64,000 bases of DNA from Stutzerimonas stutzeri (GCF_000219605.1 NC_015740.1:4216001-4280000); one strand, 5' to 3'. Shown: positions 10,028-20,108, counted from the first letter of the stretch. Program-made: numbers and translations. Notes: generated by a model from the letters alone, not told the origin.

Positions 10028-12076
10028 TCAGGCCTGATCCTGAGCATCCGGCAGGGTAAAACCGGAAACGGAATGGCGCATCTCGTTGGCCATCTTCGCC
10101 AGGTTACCAATGCTCTTGGCAGTAGCGGTGGTACCCGACGACGTTTGCGAGGTGATCTCCTGGATCACGTTCATGGTGTTGGAGATGTGACCAGCCGAGG
10201 AAGCCTGCTGGCGTGCCGCGTTGGAAATGTTCTGGATCAGCGCCGCCAGGGTCTTGGATACCTTCTCGATCTCTTCCAGTGCCACCCCGGCGTCCTGCGC
10301 CAGACGGGCTCCGCGCACCACCTCGGCGGTGGTCTGTTCCATCGAGATGACCGCCTCGTTGGTGTCGGTCTGAATGGTCTTAACCAGCGCCTCGATCTGC
10401 TTGGTCGCCGCCGACGAACGCTCCGCCAGACGCTGTACTTCGTCCGCTACCACCGCGAAGCCTCGGCCTGCGTCACCCGCCATGGAGGCCTGGATCGCCG
10501 CGTTGAGCGCGAGGATGTTGGTCTGGTCGGCAATGTCGTTAATCAGGCTGACGATGTCACCGATCTCCTGGGACGATTCGCCGAGACGCTTGATCCGCTT
10601 CGACGTGTCCTGGATCTGCTCGCGAATGTTGTCCATGCCGGTGATGGTGTTGTGCACCACCTCGTTGCCCTTGTTGGCAATGGCTACCGAGCGCTCCGCT
10701 ACCGCCGACGACTCCGCGGCGTTGGCCGATACCTGGTCAATCGACACCGCCATCTCGTTGATTGCCGCCGACGCACCGGCGATCTCCTGCGCCTGATGCT
10801 CGGAAGCCTCGGCGAGGTGCATGGCCGTCGCCTGGGTTTCCTGGGCCGCGCCCGATACCTGCACGGCAGTCTGGTTGATGGTGGCTACCAGTTCACGCAG
10901 CTGGTCGATGGAGTAGTTGATCGAGTCGGCGATCGCACCGGTGAAATCCTCGGTTACGGTGGCGGCTACCGTCAGGTCACCGTCAGCGAGGTCGCCGATC
11001 TCGTCCAGCAGTCGCAGAATCGCTGCCTGGTTACGTTCGTTCTTCTCGGCGGTTTCGCTCAGGCGGCGACGTGCCTCCTGAACCATCACCAGGCCGATGA
11101 GAATGATCGCTGCCAGTGCAAGCGCACCCAGCACGTAGCCGATGATGGTGTTGATGTAACGCGCATCGGCGCGATTCTGCAGGCCTTGCGACAGCGCAGA
11201 GGTCTTGTCCAGCAGGGTCTGGGAAACTTCGAAGATGCTGTTCGCCGATTCGCGCACCTGGAACAGTTCCGGCGACGTCTCGAGAATCTCGTCCACCGAG
11301 CCGGATACGAACTGGAACAGCTCGGAAATTTCGGAAAGGCGATCGCGTGCCTCTTCGTCGGCAACCGCGGTGATGCCCATGGCGACGTTGCCTTCGATCA
11401 TGGCGTTCAGAACCCGCCCGAACAGACTGGCATCACGACCGAACATGTCCGCCGCCTGGACCGAATCCTGGTCACCGGAAAGCACCTTGTTCACCGAACC
11501 GAGGATACGCTCCGCCAGCAACGACTGACGCTGCGCTACCGATACCTGAGCCGCAGGCGCACCGCTCTCCAGCAGGATGTCGACGACTTCCTCGTATTCG
11601 ACCTGAAGCTGGGGAATGGTTTCTGCCAGGGTGCTGGCAACCTGATGCAGCGAGAGAACGGTTTGTTCACTGGAGAGGATGGCGTCGGTGTCGCGACGCA
11701 GCGTGTTCCAGTCCTGCTCTACGGCATTGACTTCCGCGCGCAGCGACTCGGGCACGGCGGGCAGGCCAATGCTGTCGTTGCCCTGAGACAGATAACCCCA
11801 GCGCTGGTTGAAGTCGTTACGAGCCTGTTTCAGGGAAGCGAAAGCATCCTGTGTTCCCGTTGCCGCTTCCACGGCGTCCTTGGCGATCTGCTGGGACAGT
11901 ACGCGCAGCTCTCCAGCGTGAGCGATGTACTCGTTATCGTGATCCGCTTGCGTATTTACGTACGCGAAGTTCGCGAACAGCAATACGATCGAAACGATCA
12001 GCACGATAAACAAACCGGTGATCAGCGTATTGCTGCGCACCCCGCTCAACAAAGCATTAGCATTCATTTTGATCAT
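10028..12076 (-). CDS. pilJ: methyl-accepting chemotaxis receptor PilJ
   Basis: Inner-membrane receptor of the Pil/Chp pathway that senses surface contact or pilin and drives ChpA. The chosen start (ATG at 12076, [12 protein letters not shown]) gives 682 residues, the length recalled for P. aeruginosa PilJ; a longer in-frame ATG at 12112 would add a glycine-rich tail. Seen in order: first membrane helix at ~16-37, a long periplasmic region with two PilJ-type helical modules ([20 protein letters not shown]), a second membrane helix at ~305-330, a HAMP-like segment, and the signalling hairpin with the strongly conserved tip [20 protein letters not shown]. The cytoplasmic part is much better conserved than the sensor. 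Confidence 0.95.
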   Translation of the reverse strand: MIKMNANALLSGVRSNTLITGLFIVLIVSIVLLFANFAYVNTQADHDNEYIAHAGELRVLSQQIAKDAVEAATGTQDAFASLKQARNDFNQRWGYLSQGNDSIGLPAVPESLRAEVNAVEQDWNTLRRDTDAILSSEQTVLSLHQVASTLAETIPQLQVEYEEVVDILLESGAPAAQVSVAQRQSLLAERILGSVNKVLSGDQDSVQAADMFGRDASLFGRVLNAMIEGNVAMGITAVADEEARDRLSEISELFQFVSGSVDEILETSPELFQVRESANSIFEVSQTLLDKTSALSQGLQNRADARYINTIIGYVLGALALAAIILIGLVMVQEARRRLSETAEKNERNQAAILRLLDEIGDLADGDLTVAATVTEDFTGAIADSINYSIDQLRELVATINQTAVQVSGAAQETQATAMHLAEASEHQAQEIAGASAAINEMAVSIDQVSANAAESSAVAERSVAIANKGNEVVHNTITGMDNIREQIQDTSKRIKRLGESSQEIGDIVSLINDIADQTNILALNAAIQASMAGDAGRGFAVVADEVQRLAERSSAATKQIEALVKTIQTDTNEAVISMEQTTAEVVRGARLAQDAGVALEEIEKVSKTLAALIQNISNAARQQASSAGHISNTMNVIQEITSQTSSGTTATAKSIGNLAKMANEMRHSVSGFTLPDAQDQA

Positions 12077-12154
12077 TATCCGGCCCCCGCCTGGACCTCC
12101 GTGCGCTTCCATCCAAGAACCAAAAGGCCGACCTCGGTCGACCCCACCTACAAC

Positions 12155-12700
12155 TCAATAAGCGACGTCTAGAAACGCCTGATGTGTTGCCAGAGCGTGC
12201 GGGCTGAAGACCAGCCAGGGCTGCTCGCGCTGGAACACACCATGAATGAACGGTTGAATCGATGCCTCGATCGGAGGCAGCTCCTCGGAAAAGGTCTCCA
12301 CCGGGAAGTGCTGCATGCCGAAGACTTCGTCGACGGTCAATCCGGCAAACACTTCCTGATGATCAACGACCAGTACCCTGCGCTGCTTTCGCAATGGCGA
12401 GAGCTCAAGTCCGAAATATCCACAAAGGTCCATTACCGGCAGCAATCTGCCACGGACGTTCGCTACGCCCTTGACCCAGCTCTTGACGCCGGGCAGCAAC
12501 GTATATCGAGGCTCATGCAGGATTTCACCGACCTCTCCCATCGGAGCGACGAACAGTCGCCCGCCCATCCGGAAACCGATCCCTCCCCAGGTTTGTACGG
12601 CTTCCTGCTGCGAAGGCAGACCGGCCGCATAGCTGCGGCATCGTTTATCTAGCTCCAGCAACTGCTGAAACGGCGTTTGCATGTCAGGCATGCTGGCCAC
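12155..12700 (-). CDS. pilI: CheW-like adaptor PilI
   Basis: A 181-residue CheW-domain protein that links PilJ to ChpA; needed for pilus biogenesis in P. aeruginosa. The CheW fold is visible from ~residue 40 on (GGRLFVAPMGEVGEIL, VKGVANVRGRLLPVMDL, FAGLTVDEVFGMQHF). It sits third in the operon after pilG and pilH with 32 bases to pilH. An internal ATG (MPDMQTPF) is a possible shorter start. Confidence 0.92.
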   Translation of the reverse strand: MASMPDMQTPFQQLLELDKRCRSYAAGLPSQQEAVQTWGGIGFRMGGRLFVAPMGEVGEILHEPRYTLLPGVKSWVKGVANVRGRLLPVMDLCGYFGLELSPLRKQRRVLVVDHQEVFAGLTVDEVFGMQHFPVETFSEELPPIEASIQPFIHGVFQREQPWLVFSPHALATHQAFLDVAY

Positions 12701-12732
12701 GTCCCTTTGTCCGAGTGTTGGCTACCCCGGCA

Positions 12733-13098
12733 TCAGCCTGCCAGAACGGCATTCAGGGTTTTCAGCAGTGTCGCTTCGTCCACCGGTTTGGTCAGGTAAT
12801 CCTTGGCCCCCTGGCGCTTGCCCCAGACCTTATCGGTTTCCTGATCCTTGGTGGTAACGATGATCACTGGAATGTGACTGGTTTCAGAATCTTTGGTGAG
12901 CTGGCGCGTAGCCTGGAAGCCGTTCAAGCCAGGCATGACGATATCCATCAGCACGGCGTCCGGTTTTTCCTGGCGAGCCAACGCTACGCCGTCGGCCCCA
13001 TTCTCGGCCTTGAGCACCACATGACCATGCTTCTCCAGCATGGCGGTGAGCTTGTACATTTCGGTCGGCGAATCATCAACAATCAGAACGCGAGCCAT
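12733..13098 (-). CDS. pilH: single-domain response regulator PilH
   Basis: A 121-residue stand-alone receiver (CheY-like). Conserved acidic pair near residue 9 (IVDDSP), phospho-acceptor Asp in AVLMDIVMPGLNG, Thr in IIVTTKD and Lys in YLTKPVDEATLL are all present. In P. aeruginosa PilH acts as the counter-regulator to PilG, favouring pilus retraction and resetting the pathway. It lies between pilG and pilI in the same operon. Confidence 0.94.
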   Translation of the reverse strand: MARVLIVDDSPTEMYKLTAMLEKHGHVVLKAENGADGVALARQEKPDAVLMDIVMPGLNGFQATRQLTKDSETSHIPVIIVTTKDQETDKVWGKRQGAKDYLTKPVDEATLLKTLNAVLAG

Positions 13099-13142
13099 GA
13101 TTTCTCCATTAGGAAGGCTTCAGCGGCAAACAATGCCGAACT

Positions 13143-13550
13143 TCAGGACGCTTGCTCCACCGGCGCGAAATCAGGGACATGAGCCTTGATTGCACCGAGC
13201 AGCTCTTCTTTGCTGAACGGTTTGGTGAGGTATTGATCGGAGCCGACAATGCGCCCCTTCGCCTTGTCGAACAGGCCGTCTTTGGAAGACAACATGATCA
13301 CTGGCGTCGACTTGAAGGAACTGTTGTTCTTGATCAACGCGCAGGTCTGATAACCGTCCAGCCTGGGCATCATAATATCGACAAAGATGATGCGGGGATG
13401 AGTATCCGCAATCTTGGCGAGGGCATCGAAACCGTCCACTGCGGTGATGACATCGCAACCTACTTTCTTCAGCAGGGTTTCAGCAGTGCGACGAATCGTT
13501 TTCGAATCGTCGATCACCATGACCTTCAAGCCCTCGGAGTGCTGTTCCAT
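13143..13550 (-). CDS. pilG: single-domain response regulator PilG
   Basis: A 135-residue CheY-like receiver, first gene of the Chp operon. The acidic pair (VIDDSKT), the phospho-acceptor Asp in IIFVDIMMPRLDG, the Ser/Thr position (MLSSKDG) and the Lys of YLTKPFSKEELL are intact. PilG promotes pilus extension and cAMP production once phosphorylated by ChpA. The 236-base gap to the divergent gshB must contain the operon promoter. Confidence 0.94.
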   Translation of the reverse strand: MEQHSEGLKVMVIDDSKTIRRTAETLLKKVGCDVITAVDGFDALAKIADTHPRIIFVDIMMPRLDGYQTCALIKNNSSFKSTPVIMLSSKDGLFDKAKGRIVGSDQYLTKPFSKEELLGAIKAHVPDFAPVEQAS

Positions 13551-13700
13551 TTCGCCCTACCATCGCCTCGGTGAGTCGTAGTTTATCGTTATGTCAGTGC
13601 GCCGGAGGCCCTGCCACCGATGGGCTGCACCCAATCGCCGGACCTTTTTAGCACACTCCTCCTGGCCACGCTATCAACCGGAAAAGCAACCGGATTTTCC

Positions 13701-13729
13701 TTGACCCAGTGCACAACCACGGCCAATCT
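13701..13729 (+). promoter_or_regulatory. possible sigma-70 promoter of gshB
   Basis: TTGACC at 13701-13706 and CAATCT at 13724-13729 are separated by 17 bases and lie ~58 bases before the gshB ATG. The -10 match is weak. The rest of the divergent 13551-13786 region shows no other convincing signal. Confidence 0.3.
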
Positions 13730-13786
13730 GCAGCGACCTTTTGCGCCACCGGCGGCACGTTGCCGCCCATAGCTGGAGAAACTCTC

Positions 13787-14737
13787 ATGACCGTTCGCGT
13801 CGGGATCATCATGGACCCTATCGCGCAGATCGCCTTCAAGAAGGACAGCTCGCTTGCCATGCTGCTGGCCGCCCAGGCGCGAAGCTGGACACTCTTCTAT
13901 ATGGAGCAGCGAGACCTTTATCAGCTCGGCAACCAGGCCCGCGCACGCATGCGCTCGCTGCAGGTCTTCGACGACCCGCAGCACTGGTTCGAGACAGGCG
14001 AGGAGGTCGACATGGCCCTTGCCGACCTCGATGTGATCCTCATGCGCAAGGATCCGCCATTCAACAGCGAGTACGTCTACGCAACCTATCTGCTGGAACT
14101 GGCGGAAAAGGCGGGAACGCTGGTGGTCAACCGTCCACAGAGCCTGCGCGACTGCAACGAGAAGTTCTTCGCCACTCAGTTTCCGCAGTGCACACCGCCG
14201 ACCTTGGTCAGCCGACGCTCCGACATTCTCCGCGAGTTTGCCAACGAGCACCGTGACATCATTCTCAAACCCCTGGACGAAATGGGCGGCGCCTCGATCT
14301 TCCGCCATCGCGAGGGCGACCCCAACCTGTCCGTGATCCTCGAAGTGCTGACCGAGCATGGCAGCCGGCAGATCATGGCGCAGCGCTACATTCCGGCGAT
14401 CAAGGATGGCGACAAGCGCATCCTGATGATCGATGGCGAGCCGATCCCCTACTGCCTGGCGCGGATTCCCGCGGCTGGCGAGACACGCGGCAACCTGGCC
14501 GCCGGCGGCCGCGGCGTGGCGCAACCGCTGTCCGATCGCGACCGCGAGATCGCGGCTATCGTTGGGCCGCAGCTGCGTGAACGTGGCCTGCTGTTCGTCG
14601 GCCTGGATGTCATCGGCGATTACCTCACCGAGATCAACATCACCAGCCCGACCTGCATCCGGGAAATCGACAATGCCTTCGATACCCGTATCGGCGAACG
14701 CCTCATGGACGCGATCGCGGCCAAGCTGCAAGCTTGA
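13787..14737 (+). CDS. gshB: glutathione synthetase
   Basis: ATP-dependent ligase joining gamma-glutamylcysteine and glycine, the second step of glutathione synthesis. The start at 13787 (MTVRVGIIMDPI) is preceded by GGAGAA and gives 316 residues, the usual length. ATP-grasp features are visible: VNRPQSLRDCNEKFFA, the lysine/phosphate loop region KPLDEMGGASIF, and the C-terminal metal-binding segment GLDVIGDYLTEINITSPT. It is divergent from pilG. Confidence 0.96.
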   Translation: MTVRVGIIMDPIAQIAFKKDSSLAMLLAAQARSWTLFYMEQRDLYQLGNQARARMRSLQVFDDPQHWFETGEEVDMALADLDVILMRKDPPFNSEYVYATYLLELAEKAGTLVVNRPQSLRDCNEKFFATQFPQCTPPTLVSRRSDILREFANEHRDIILKPLDEMGGASIFRHREGDPNLSVILEVLTEHGSRQIMAQRYIPAIKDGDKRILMIDGEPIPYCLARIPAAGETRGNLAAGGRGVAQPLSDRDREIAAIVGPQLRERGLLFVGLDVIGDYLTEINITSPTCIREIDNAFDTRIGERLMDAIAAKLQA

Positions 14738-14824
14738 ACCAGCTAACAGCTTTGAGTTCGGAGCTTGCGACGGCGAGCTCAAAGCCGGCAGACTGCGCGG
14801 CACTTCGAGCCGACCCGACACGCG

Positions 14825-15718
14825 ATGAACGCCGCTATCCGCCATCCTGCGCCTGAAACGACCCGAGTCCGCCCCGCGGACCGGCTCGGCTTCACGCTTT
14901 TCCTGGCTGCTGCACTGCACTTGGCCCTGATCCTCGGCCTGGGCTTCACGCTGTCCGAACCGAAGCAGATCAGCAAGACGCTGGAAATCACCCTCTCGAC
15001 GTTCAAGAGCGAGGAAAGGCCCAAGGACGCGGATTTCCTCGCCCAGGACAACCAGCAGGGCAGCGGCACGCTGGAGCACAAGGCGTCGCCGAAGACCACC
15101 GAGCAGGCGCCCTTTCAGGACACCGAAGTCCGCAAAGTCACTCCGCCCGCCGCACCGCCGCCCAGCACCCGGCCTGAGCCGGCCAAGACGGTCGTCACCA
15201 CGCGCAGCCCGCAGCAGCAGAAGGCAGAGGTCAAGCAGCAGACGCAACCACAGCCCGAGCCGCAGTCTGCCCCGGCATTCGACAGTTCGCAGCTGAGCGC
15301 CGAGATCGCCAGCCTGGAGGCCGAACTGGCGAAGGACGTCGAGCGCTACGCCAAACGACCGCGGGTCAGCCGACAGAACAGCGCGGCCACGATGCGTGAC
15401 ATCAGCGCCTGGTATCGCGACGAATGGCGCAAGAAAGTCGAGCGCATCGGCAACCTCAACTACCCCGACGAAGCCCGCCGCCAGCAGATCTACGGCAGCC
15501 TGCGCATGCTCGTCACCATCAACCGCGACGGCACCGTGCAGGAACTGCGCGTGATCGAGTCGTCCGGCCAGCCGGTGCTCGATGATGCCGCACTGCGCAT
15601 CGTTCGCCTGGCCGCGCCGTTCGCCCCCTTCACCGGCGAACTGGCGCAGAAGTACGATCAGGTCGAGATCATCCGCACCTGGCGCTTCGAACGCGGTGAC
15701 CGGCTGTCCAGCCGCTGA
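14825..15718 (+). CDS. tonB3: energy transducer TonB (TonB3-like)
   Basis: A 297-residue TonB-family protein. There is one N-terminal membrane anchor (~residues 22-43, LFLAAALHLALILGLGF), a long Pro/Gln/Lys-rich periplasmic spacer, and a C-terminal TonB_C domain (YPDEARRQQIYG, VTINRDGTVQELRV, FAPFTGEL). In P. aeruginosa the equivalent gene beside gshB and pilG is tonB3, reported to be needed for twitching motility and pilus assembly, so the neighbourhood with pilGHIJK is meaningful. No exbB/exbD is nearby. The symbol is by synteny from memory. Confidence 0.85.
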   Translation: MNAAIRHPAPETTRVRPADRLGFTLFLAAALHLALILGLGFTLSEPKQISKTLEITLSTFKSEERPKDADFLAQDNQQGSGTLEHKASPKTTEQAPFQDTEVRKVTPPAAPPPSTRPEPAKTVVTTRSPQQQKAEVKQQTQPQPEPQSAPAFDSSQLSAEIASLEAELAKDVERYAKRPRVSRQNSAATMRDISAWYRDEWRKKVERIGNLNYPDEARRQQIYGSLRMLVTINRDGTVQELRVIESSGQPVLDDAALRIVRLAAPFAPFTGELAQKYDQVEIIRTWRFERGDRLSSR

Positions 15719-15783
15719 GACGCACGCGGGACCAACGGTCGCAGCTGTAGCCGGAATGCGGTGCAACGCTTAAGCTAACGCGC

Positions 15784-16353
15784 ATGAAAAGCACCGCGCC
15801 CAGCTACCTCAAGCATCACTTTCTGATCGCCATGCCGCAGATGGCCGATCCGAACTTTGCCCAGACGCTGATCTACCTGATCGAGCACGGCCCGGAAGGC
15901 GCCATGGGGCTTATCGTCAACCGCCCAAGTGGCCTGAGCCTGGCCGATGTGCTCGAGCAGCTGCGCCCGGACGAACCGATTCCGGCACTGTGTCAGAGCC
16001 TGCCTATCTTCGCAGGCGGCCCGGTGCAGACCGACCGCGGCTTCGTCCTGCATTCGGCCGAGCAGCAGTTTCAGGCGACCTTGATGCTCGGCCCGCTCGG
16101 CATGAGCACGTCCCAGGATGTGCTGTTCGCCATTGCCGACGGTCAGGGCCCGCAGCGGCATTTCGTGGCGCTGGGCTACGCCGGCTGGGAAGCCGGCCAG
16201 CTGGAAGCGGAGCTGGCCGACAATACCTGGCTGAGCTGTCCGGCCGACCCACAGATCCTGTTTGACCTCCCCCACGATCAGCGCCTGCAGGCAGCCGCCG
16301 CCTCGCTGGGCGTCGACCTGCGCCTGCTCAGCACCCAGGTCGGCCACGCATGA
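15784..16353 (+). CDS. algH: YqgE/AlgH family protein
   Basis: A 189-residue UPF0301 protein. Recognised by [15 protein letters not shown] at the N-terminus, [16 protein letters not shown], and [15 protein letters not shown]. Named algH because it was linked to alginate regulation in P. aeruginosa; the biochemical role is unsettled. It overlaps ruvX by 4 bases (ATGA) and starts the algH-ruvX-pyrR-pyrB-pyrC' run. Confidence 0.93.
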   Translation: MKSTAPSYLKHHFLIAMPQMADPNFAQTLIYLIEHGPEGAMGLIVNRPSGLSLADVLEQLRPDEPIPALCQSLPIFAGGPVQTDRGFVLHSAEQQFQATLMLGPLGMSTSQDVLFAIADGQGPQRHFVALGYAGWEAGQLEAELADNTWLSCPADPQILFDLPHDQRLQAAAASLGVDLRLLSTQVGHA

Positions 16354-16778
16354 GCACGCCGCGGCTGCTGCTCGGCTTCGACTATGGCACCAAGCAGATC
16401 GGCGTCGCCGTCGGCCAGGTCGTGACCGGCCAGGCCCGCGAGCTGTGCGTGCTCAAGGCGCAGAACGGCGTACCCGATTGGCAGCAGATCGAGGCGCTGT
16501 TGCGCGAATGGCAGCCCGACGCGCTGGTGGTCGGCCTGCCGCTGAACATGGACGGCAGTCCGAGCGAGATGAGCGCTCGTGCAGAGAAATTCGCCCGCCG
16601 CCTCAACGGCCGCTTCAACCTGCCGGTGCACACCCACGACGAACGCCTGACCACCTTCGAGGCCAAAGGCGAGCGGCTGCGCCAGGGCCAGCACGGAGGC
16701 TATCGCGAACGGCCGGTCGATGCCCTGGCCGCCGCCCTGTTACTGGAAGGCTGGCTGAACGATCACGCCGGCGCCTGA
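16350..16778 (+). CDS. ruvX: RuvX/YqgF family Holliday-junction resolvase-like nuclease
   Basis: A 142-residue RNase H-fold protein. The first acidic motif [16 protein letters not shown] and the later [10 protein letters not shown] motif are intact, consistent with metal-dependent nuclease activity. In bacteria it is implicated in 16S rRNA 5' end processing as well as junction resolution. Translationally coupled to algH. Confidence 0.93.
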   Translation: MSTPRLLLGFDYGTKQIGVAVGQVVTGQARELCVLKAQNGVPDWQQIEALLREWQPDALVVGLPLNMDGSPSEMSARAEKFARRLNGRFNLPVHTHDERLTTFEAKGERLRQGQHGGYRERPVDALAAALLLEGWLNDHAGA

Positions 16779-16795
16779 TCCCGAAAGGAGACCCC

Positions 16796-17311
16796 ATGAT
16801 CCTGCCAAATCCCGAACAGCTGCTGCCCGAGATGACCGAGGCACTGGAGCGCTACCTGAACGAGCGCGACATCCGCGAGCCGCGCTTCATCGGCATTCGT
16901 ACAGGCGGAGTCTGGGTCGCCCAGGCGCTGCTCGAAGCACGCGGACAGAGCGAACCGCTCGGCGTGCTCGACGTGTCCTTCTACCGCGACGATTTCACTC
17001 AGAAGGGCTTGCATCCGCAGGTGCAGCCTTCGGAGCTGCCATTCGAGATCGAGGGCCAGCACCTGGTGCTGATCGACGACGTACTGATGACCGGCCGTAC
17101 CATCCGCGCCGCGCTCAACGAGCTGTTCGACTACGGCCGGCCTGCCAGCGTGACCCTCGTCTGCCTGCTCGACCTCAACGCCCGCGAACTGCCGATCCGG
17201 CCTGACGTGGTCGGGGCGACGCTGTCGCTGGCGCCGGATCAGCGCATCAAGCTGCTTGGCCCGGCGCCGCTGGCGCTCGAGCCGCAGCGACTGGAAGCCA
17301 GCCAGTCCTGA
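16796..17311 (+). CDS. pyrR: PyrR bifunctional pyr regulator/uracil phosphoribosyltransferase
   Basis: A 171-residue phosphoribosyltransferase-fold protein. The PRPP loop [13 protein letters not shown] (about residues 93-105) is intact, and an early [10 protein letters not shown] matches the PyrR family. The start at 16796 has a strong AAGGAG site 8 bases upstream. In Bacillus PyrR attenuates pyr transcription; in pseudomonads it precedes pyrB in one operon and the mode of regulation is less clear. I saw no obvious attenuator hairpin with a T-run in the 53 bases before pyrB. Confidence 0.93.
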   Translation: MILPNPEQLLPEMTEALERYLNERDIREPRFIGIRTGGVWVAQALLEARGQSEPLGVLDVSFYRDDFTQKGLHPQVQPSELPFEIEGQHLVLIDDVLMTGRTIRAALNELFDYGRPASVTLVCLLDLNARELPIRPDVVGATLSLAPDQRIKLLGPAPLALEPQRLEASQS

Positions 17312-17364
17312 CGCCGGCACCCTCCATCTAACGCCTATCTCCCGCTGCCCACCGAGATCCTGCG

Positions 17365-18381
17365 ATGACGCCCACTGACGCCAAGCGCCCGCTACAGCTG
17401 AACGACCAAGGCCAGCTGCGCCATTTTCTCTCCCTCGACGGCCTGCCCCGCGAGCTGCTCACCGAGATTCTGGACACCGCCGACTCCTTCCTCGAGGTCG
17501 GCGCGCGAGCGGTGAAGAAGGTTCCGCTGCTACGCGGCAAGACCGTCTGCAACGTCTTCTTCGAGAACTCCACCCGCACCCGTACCACCTTCGAACTGGC
17601 GGCCAAGCGCTTGTCGGCCGACGTCATCACGCTCAACGTCTCGACTTCCTCCACCAGCAAGGGCGAGACCCTCACCGACACCCTGCGCAACCTGGAAGCC
17701 ATGGCGGCGGACATGTTCGTGGTGCGCCACGCGGATTCCGGAGCCGCGCATTTCATCGCCGAGCACGTCAGCCCCGACGTGGCGGTGATCAACGGCGGCG
17801 ACGGCCGCCATGCGCATCCAACCCAGGGCATGCTCGACATGCTCACCATCCGCCGGCACAAGGGCAGCTTCGACAATCTTTCGGTGGCCATCGTCGGCGA
17901 TATCCTGCACTCGCGGGTGGCGCGCTCGAACATGCTGGCCCTGCGTACCCTGGGCTGCCCTGACATCCGTGTGATAGCGCCGAAAACGCTGCTGCCGGAA
18001 GGCATCGAACAGTACGGCGTGCGCGTATTCACCGACATGAACGAAGGCCTGCGCGACGTCGACGTGGTGATCATGTTGCGCCTGCAGCGCGAACGCATGC
18101 AGGGCGGTCTGCTGCCCAGCGAAGGCGAGTTCTACAAGCTCTACGGCCTGACCACCCAGCGCCTGGCGCTGGCCAGGCCGGACGCCATCGTCATGCACCC
18201 GGGCCCGATCAACCGCGGCGTGGAGATCGAGTCCGCGGTGGCCGACGGCCCGCAGTCGGTCATTCTCAACCAGGTCACCTACGGCATCGCCATCCGCATG
18301 GCCGTGCTGTCCATGGCGATGAGCGGCCAGACCGCGCAGCGCCAGATCGATTCCGAATCCGTATCCGAGGAGCAGCAGTGA
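17365..18381 (+). CDS. pyrB: aspartate carbamoyltransferase catalytic subunit
   Basis: A 338-residue enzyme that makes carbamoyl-aspartate, the first committed step of pyrimidine synthesis. The carbamoyl-phosphate motif [20 protein letters not shown], and the HPGPINRG region are all present. The ~25 residues ahead of the core are the N-terminal extension typical of the Pseudomonas (class A) ATCase, which carries nucleotide regulation and binds the inactive dihydroorotase encoded next. Stop and next start overlap. Confidence 0.96.
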   Translation: MTPTDAKRPLQLNDQGQLRHFLSLDGLPRELLTEILDTADSFLEVGARAVKKVPLLRGKTVCNVFFENSTRTRTTFELAAKRLSADVITLNVSTSSTSKGETLTDTLRNLEAMAADMFVVRHADSGAAHFIAEHVSPDVAVINGGDGRHAHPTQGMLDMLTIRRHKGSFDNLSVAIVGDILHSRVARSNMLALRTLGCPDIRVIAPKTLLPEGIEQYGVRVFTDMNEGLRDVDVVIMLRLQRERMQGGLLPSEGEFYKLYGLTTQRLALARPDAIVMHPGPINRGVEIESAVADGPQSVILNQVTYGIAIRMAVLSMAMSGQTAQRQIDSESVSEEQQ

Positions 18382-19655
18382 TGGTGGCAACAAGAATCCT
18401 CGGCGCGCGCGTTATCGACCCCAACAGCGGGCGCGACGAAGTCGCCGATATTTTCCTGCAGGATGGCAGGATCACGGCCATTGGCCAGGCTCCTGCCGGC
18501 TTCGAGGCTCAGCAGACAATCGATGCGCAAGGCCTGATCGCCGCACCCGGGCTCGTCGATCTCTCGGTCGCCCTGCGCGAGCCGGGCTACAGCCGCAAGG
18601 GCACGATCGCCAGTGAAACCCTGGCTGCGGCAGCCGGCGGCATCACCAGTCTGTGCTGCCCACCGCAGACGCGTCCGGTACTGGACACCGCCGCGGTGGC
18701 CGAGCTGATCCTCGACCGCGCCCGCGAATCCGGCCATGCCAAGGTCTTCCCGATCGGTGCGCTGACCCGTAACCTGGCCGGGGAACAGCTGTCCGAGCTG
18801 GTCGCCTTGCGCGAGGCCGGCTGCGTCGCTTTCGGCAATGGGCTCACCGAGTTCGCCAGCAACCGCAACCTGCGCCGCGCCCTGGAATACGCCGCCACCT
18901 TCGACCTGACGGTGATCTTTCATTCCCAGGACAGCGACCTGGCCGAAGGCGGCCTCGCCCATGAGGGTGCCGCCGCCAGCTTCCTGGGCCTGTCCGGCAT
19001 TCCGGATACCGCGGAAACCGTGGCCCTGGCGCGCAACCTCCTGCTGGTGGAGCGCTCCGGCGTGCGCGCGCACTTCGCTCAGCTGACCAGCGCCCGCGGT
19101 GCGGAGATGATCGCCCAGGCCCAGGCGCGTGGCTTGCCGGTAACCGCCGACGTGGCCATGTATCAGCTGATCCTCACCGACGAGGCGCTGCACGGCTTCT
19201 CCAGCCTCTACCACGTGCAGCCGCCACTGCGCGGCACGGCCGATCGCGACGGCTTGCGCGAAGCGGTCAAGGCGGGCGTGATCTCGACGATTTCGAGCCA
19301 CCATCAACCGCACGAAGCCGACGCCAAGCTGGCGCCGTTCGGTGAAACCGAGCCGGGGATCAGCAGCGCGGAGATTCTTCTGCCACTGGCGATGACGCTG
19401 GTGGACGACGGCTTGCTCGACCTGCCGACCCTGCTGGCGCGCCTCACCAGCGGCCCGGCCGCCGCGCTGCAACTGTCCGCCGGCAGACTGCAGGCCGGCC
19501 AGTCCGCCGACCTGGTGCTGTTCGACCCGCACAGCTCGACCCTGGTTGGCGAAAGCTGGTACTCGAAAGGGCGCAACTGTCCGTTCATGGGCCATTGCCT
19601 GCCGGGTTCGGTGCGCTACACGCTCGTCGACGGCCACATCAGCTACCAGGCCTGA
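18381..19655 (+). CDS. pyrC': inactive dihydroorotase-like subunit PyrC' of ATCase
   Basis: A 424-residue amidohydrolase-fold protein, adjacent to pyrB. In active dihydroorotases the first metal motif reads DxHxHxR; here it is VDLSVALREPG, with both histidines lost. A later metal site that normally reads STDHAPH is SSHHQPH. Such pseudo-dihydroorotases are structural subunits of the Pseudomonas ATCase dodecamer, and a separate active pyrC lies elsewhere. The ATG at 18381 overlaps the pyrB stop; a GTG one codon upstream is an alternative. GAGGAG lies ~8 bases ahead. Confidence 0.92.
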   Translation: MVATRILGARVIDPNSGRDEVADIFLQDGRITAIGQAPAGFEAQQTIDAQGLIAAPGLVDLSVALREPGYSRKGTIASETLAAAAGGITSLCCPPQTRPVLDTAAVAELILDRARESGHAKVFPIGALTRNLAGEQLSELVALREAGCVAFGNGLTEFASNRNLRRALEYAATFDLTVIFHSQDSDLAEGGLAHEGAAASFLGLSGIPDTAETVALARNLLLVERSGVRAHFAQLTSARGAEMIAQAQARGLPVTADVAMYQLILTDEALHGFSSLYHVQPPLRGTADRDGLREAVKAGVISTISSHHQPHEADAKLAPFGETEPGISSAEILLPLAMTLVDDGLLDLPTLLARLTSGPAAALQLSAGRLQAGQSADLVLFDPHSSTLVGESWYSKGRNCPFMGHCLPGSVRYTLVDGHISYQA

Positions 19656-19663
19656 GCGCAGAC

Positions 19664-19693
19664 GGCCGGGGCGGCTGCTCGCCCGCTCCGGCC
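19664..19693. terminator. GC-rich hairpin between convergent pyrC' and TM2 gene
   Basis: An 11-bp stem (GGCCGGGGCGG paired with CCGCTCCGGCC, one wobble) with an 8-base loop lies between two convergent genes. There is no T-tract on either side, so it may be a factor-assisted bidirectional terminator. Confidence 0.4.
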
Positions 19694-19712
19694 CAAGGCT
19701 TCTCGGCCGAAC

Positions 19713-20108
19713 TCAGACCCGCGCGCGATTGCGCTCGGATATCTGTGTGTTCAGCGTCCAGAAGTCGTAGAGCACGCCGATGAAGAACAGCCCGCCGGTG
19801 AACAGGTAGAGGATGCCGGTGATCCACTTGCCCTGATACATGCGGTGCACGCCGAAGACGCCGAGAAAGGTCAGCAGGATCCAGCCCACCGTGTAATCGA
19901 TAGGTCCCGGCTGGAAGCGCAGGTCCGCTTCGCGATCCATCGAGGGGATCAGGAACAGGTCGATGATCCAGCCGATGAAGAACAGGCCGAGGGTGAAGAA
20001 CCAGATGGTGCCGGTGATCGGCTTGCCGTAGTAGAAGCGGTGGGAGCCGAGAAAGCCGAATATCCACAGGAGATAACCGATCAGCGTGCTGTGAGTGTTC
20101 TGCCGCAT
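19713..20108 (-). CDS. TM2 domain membrane protein (tandem TM2)
   Basis: A 131-residue integral membrane protein with two tandem copies of a TM2-like hairpin: FLGSHRFYYGKPITGTIW in the first half and FGVHRMYQGKWITGILY in the second, each G-x-HR-x-Y-x-GK followed by a hydrophobic helix and a DLF or DFW turn. Function is unknown for this bacterial family. It is divergent from the SOS-box radical-SAM gene, sharing a ~135-base upstream region. Confidence 0.85.
   Translation of the reverse strand: MRQNTHSTLIGYLLWIFGFLGSHRFYYGKPITGTIWFFTLGLFFIGWIIDLFLIPSMDREADLRFQPGPIDYTVGWILLTFLGVFGVHRMYQGKWITGILYLFTGGLFFIGVLYDFWTLNTQISERNRARV

Noticed and set aside
9638..12172. 844-codon open frame on the plus strand
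   Set aside because: Antisense shadow of pilJ/pilK, no recognisable motifs.
13589..15766. 725-codon open frame on the minus strand
   Set aside because: Antisense to gshB and tonB3, which have strong family motifs.
16779..17364. pyr attenuator or PyrR-binding terminator
   Set aside because: I searched the gaps before pyrR and pyrB and found no hairpin with a T-run or alternative fold.
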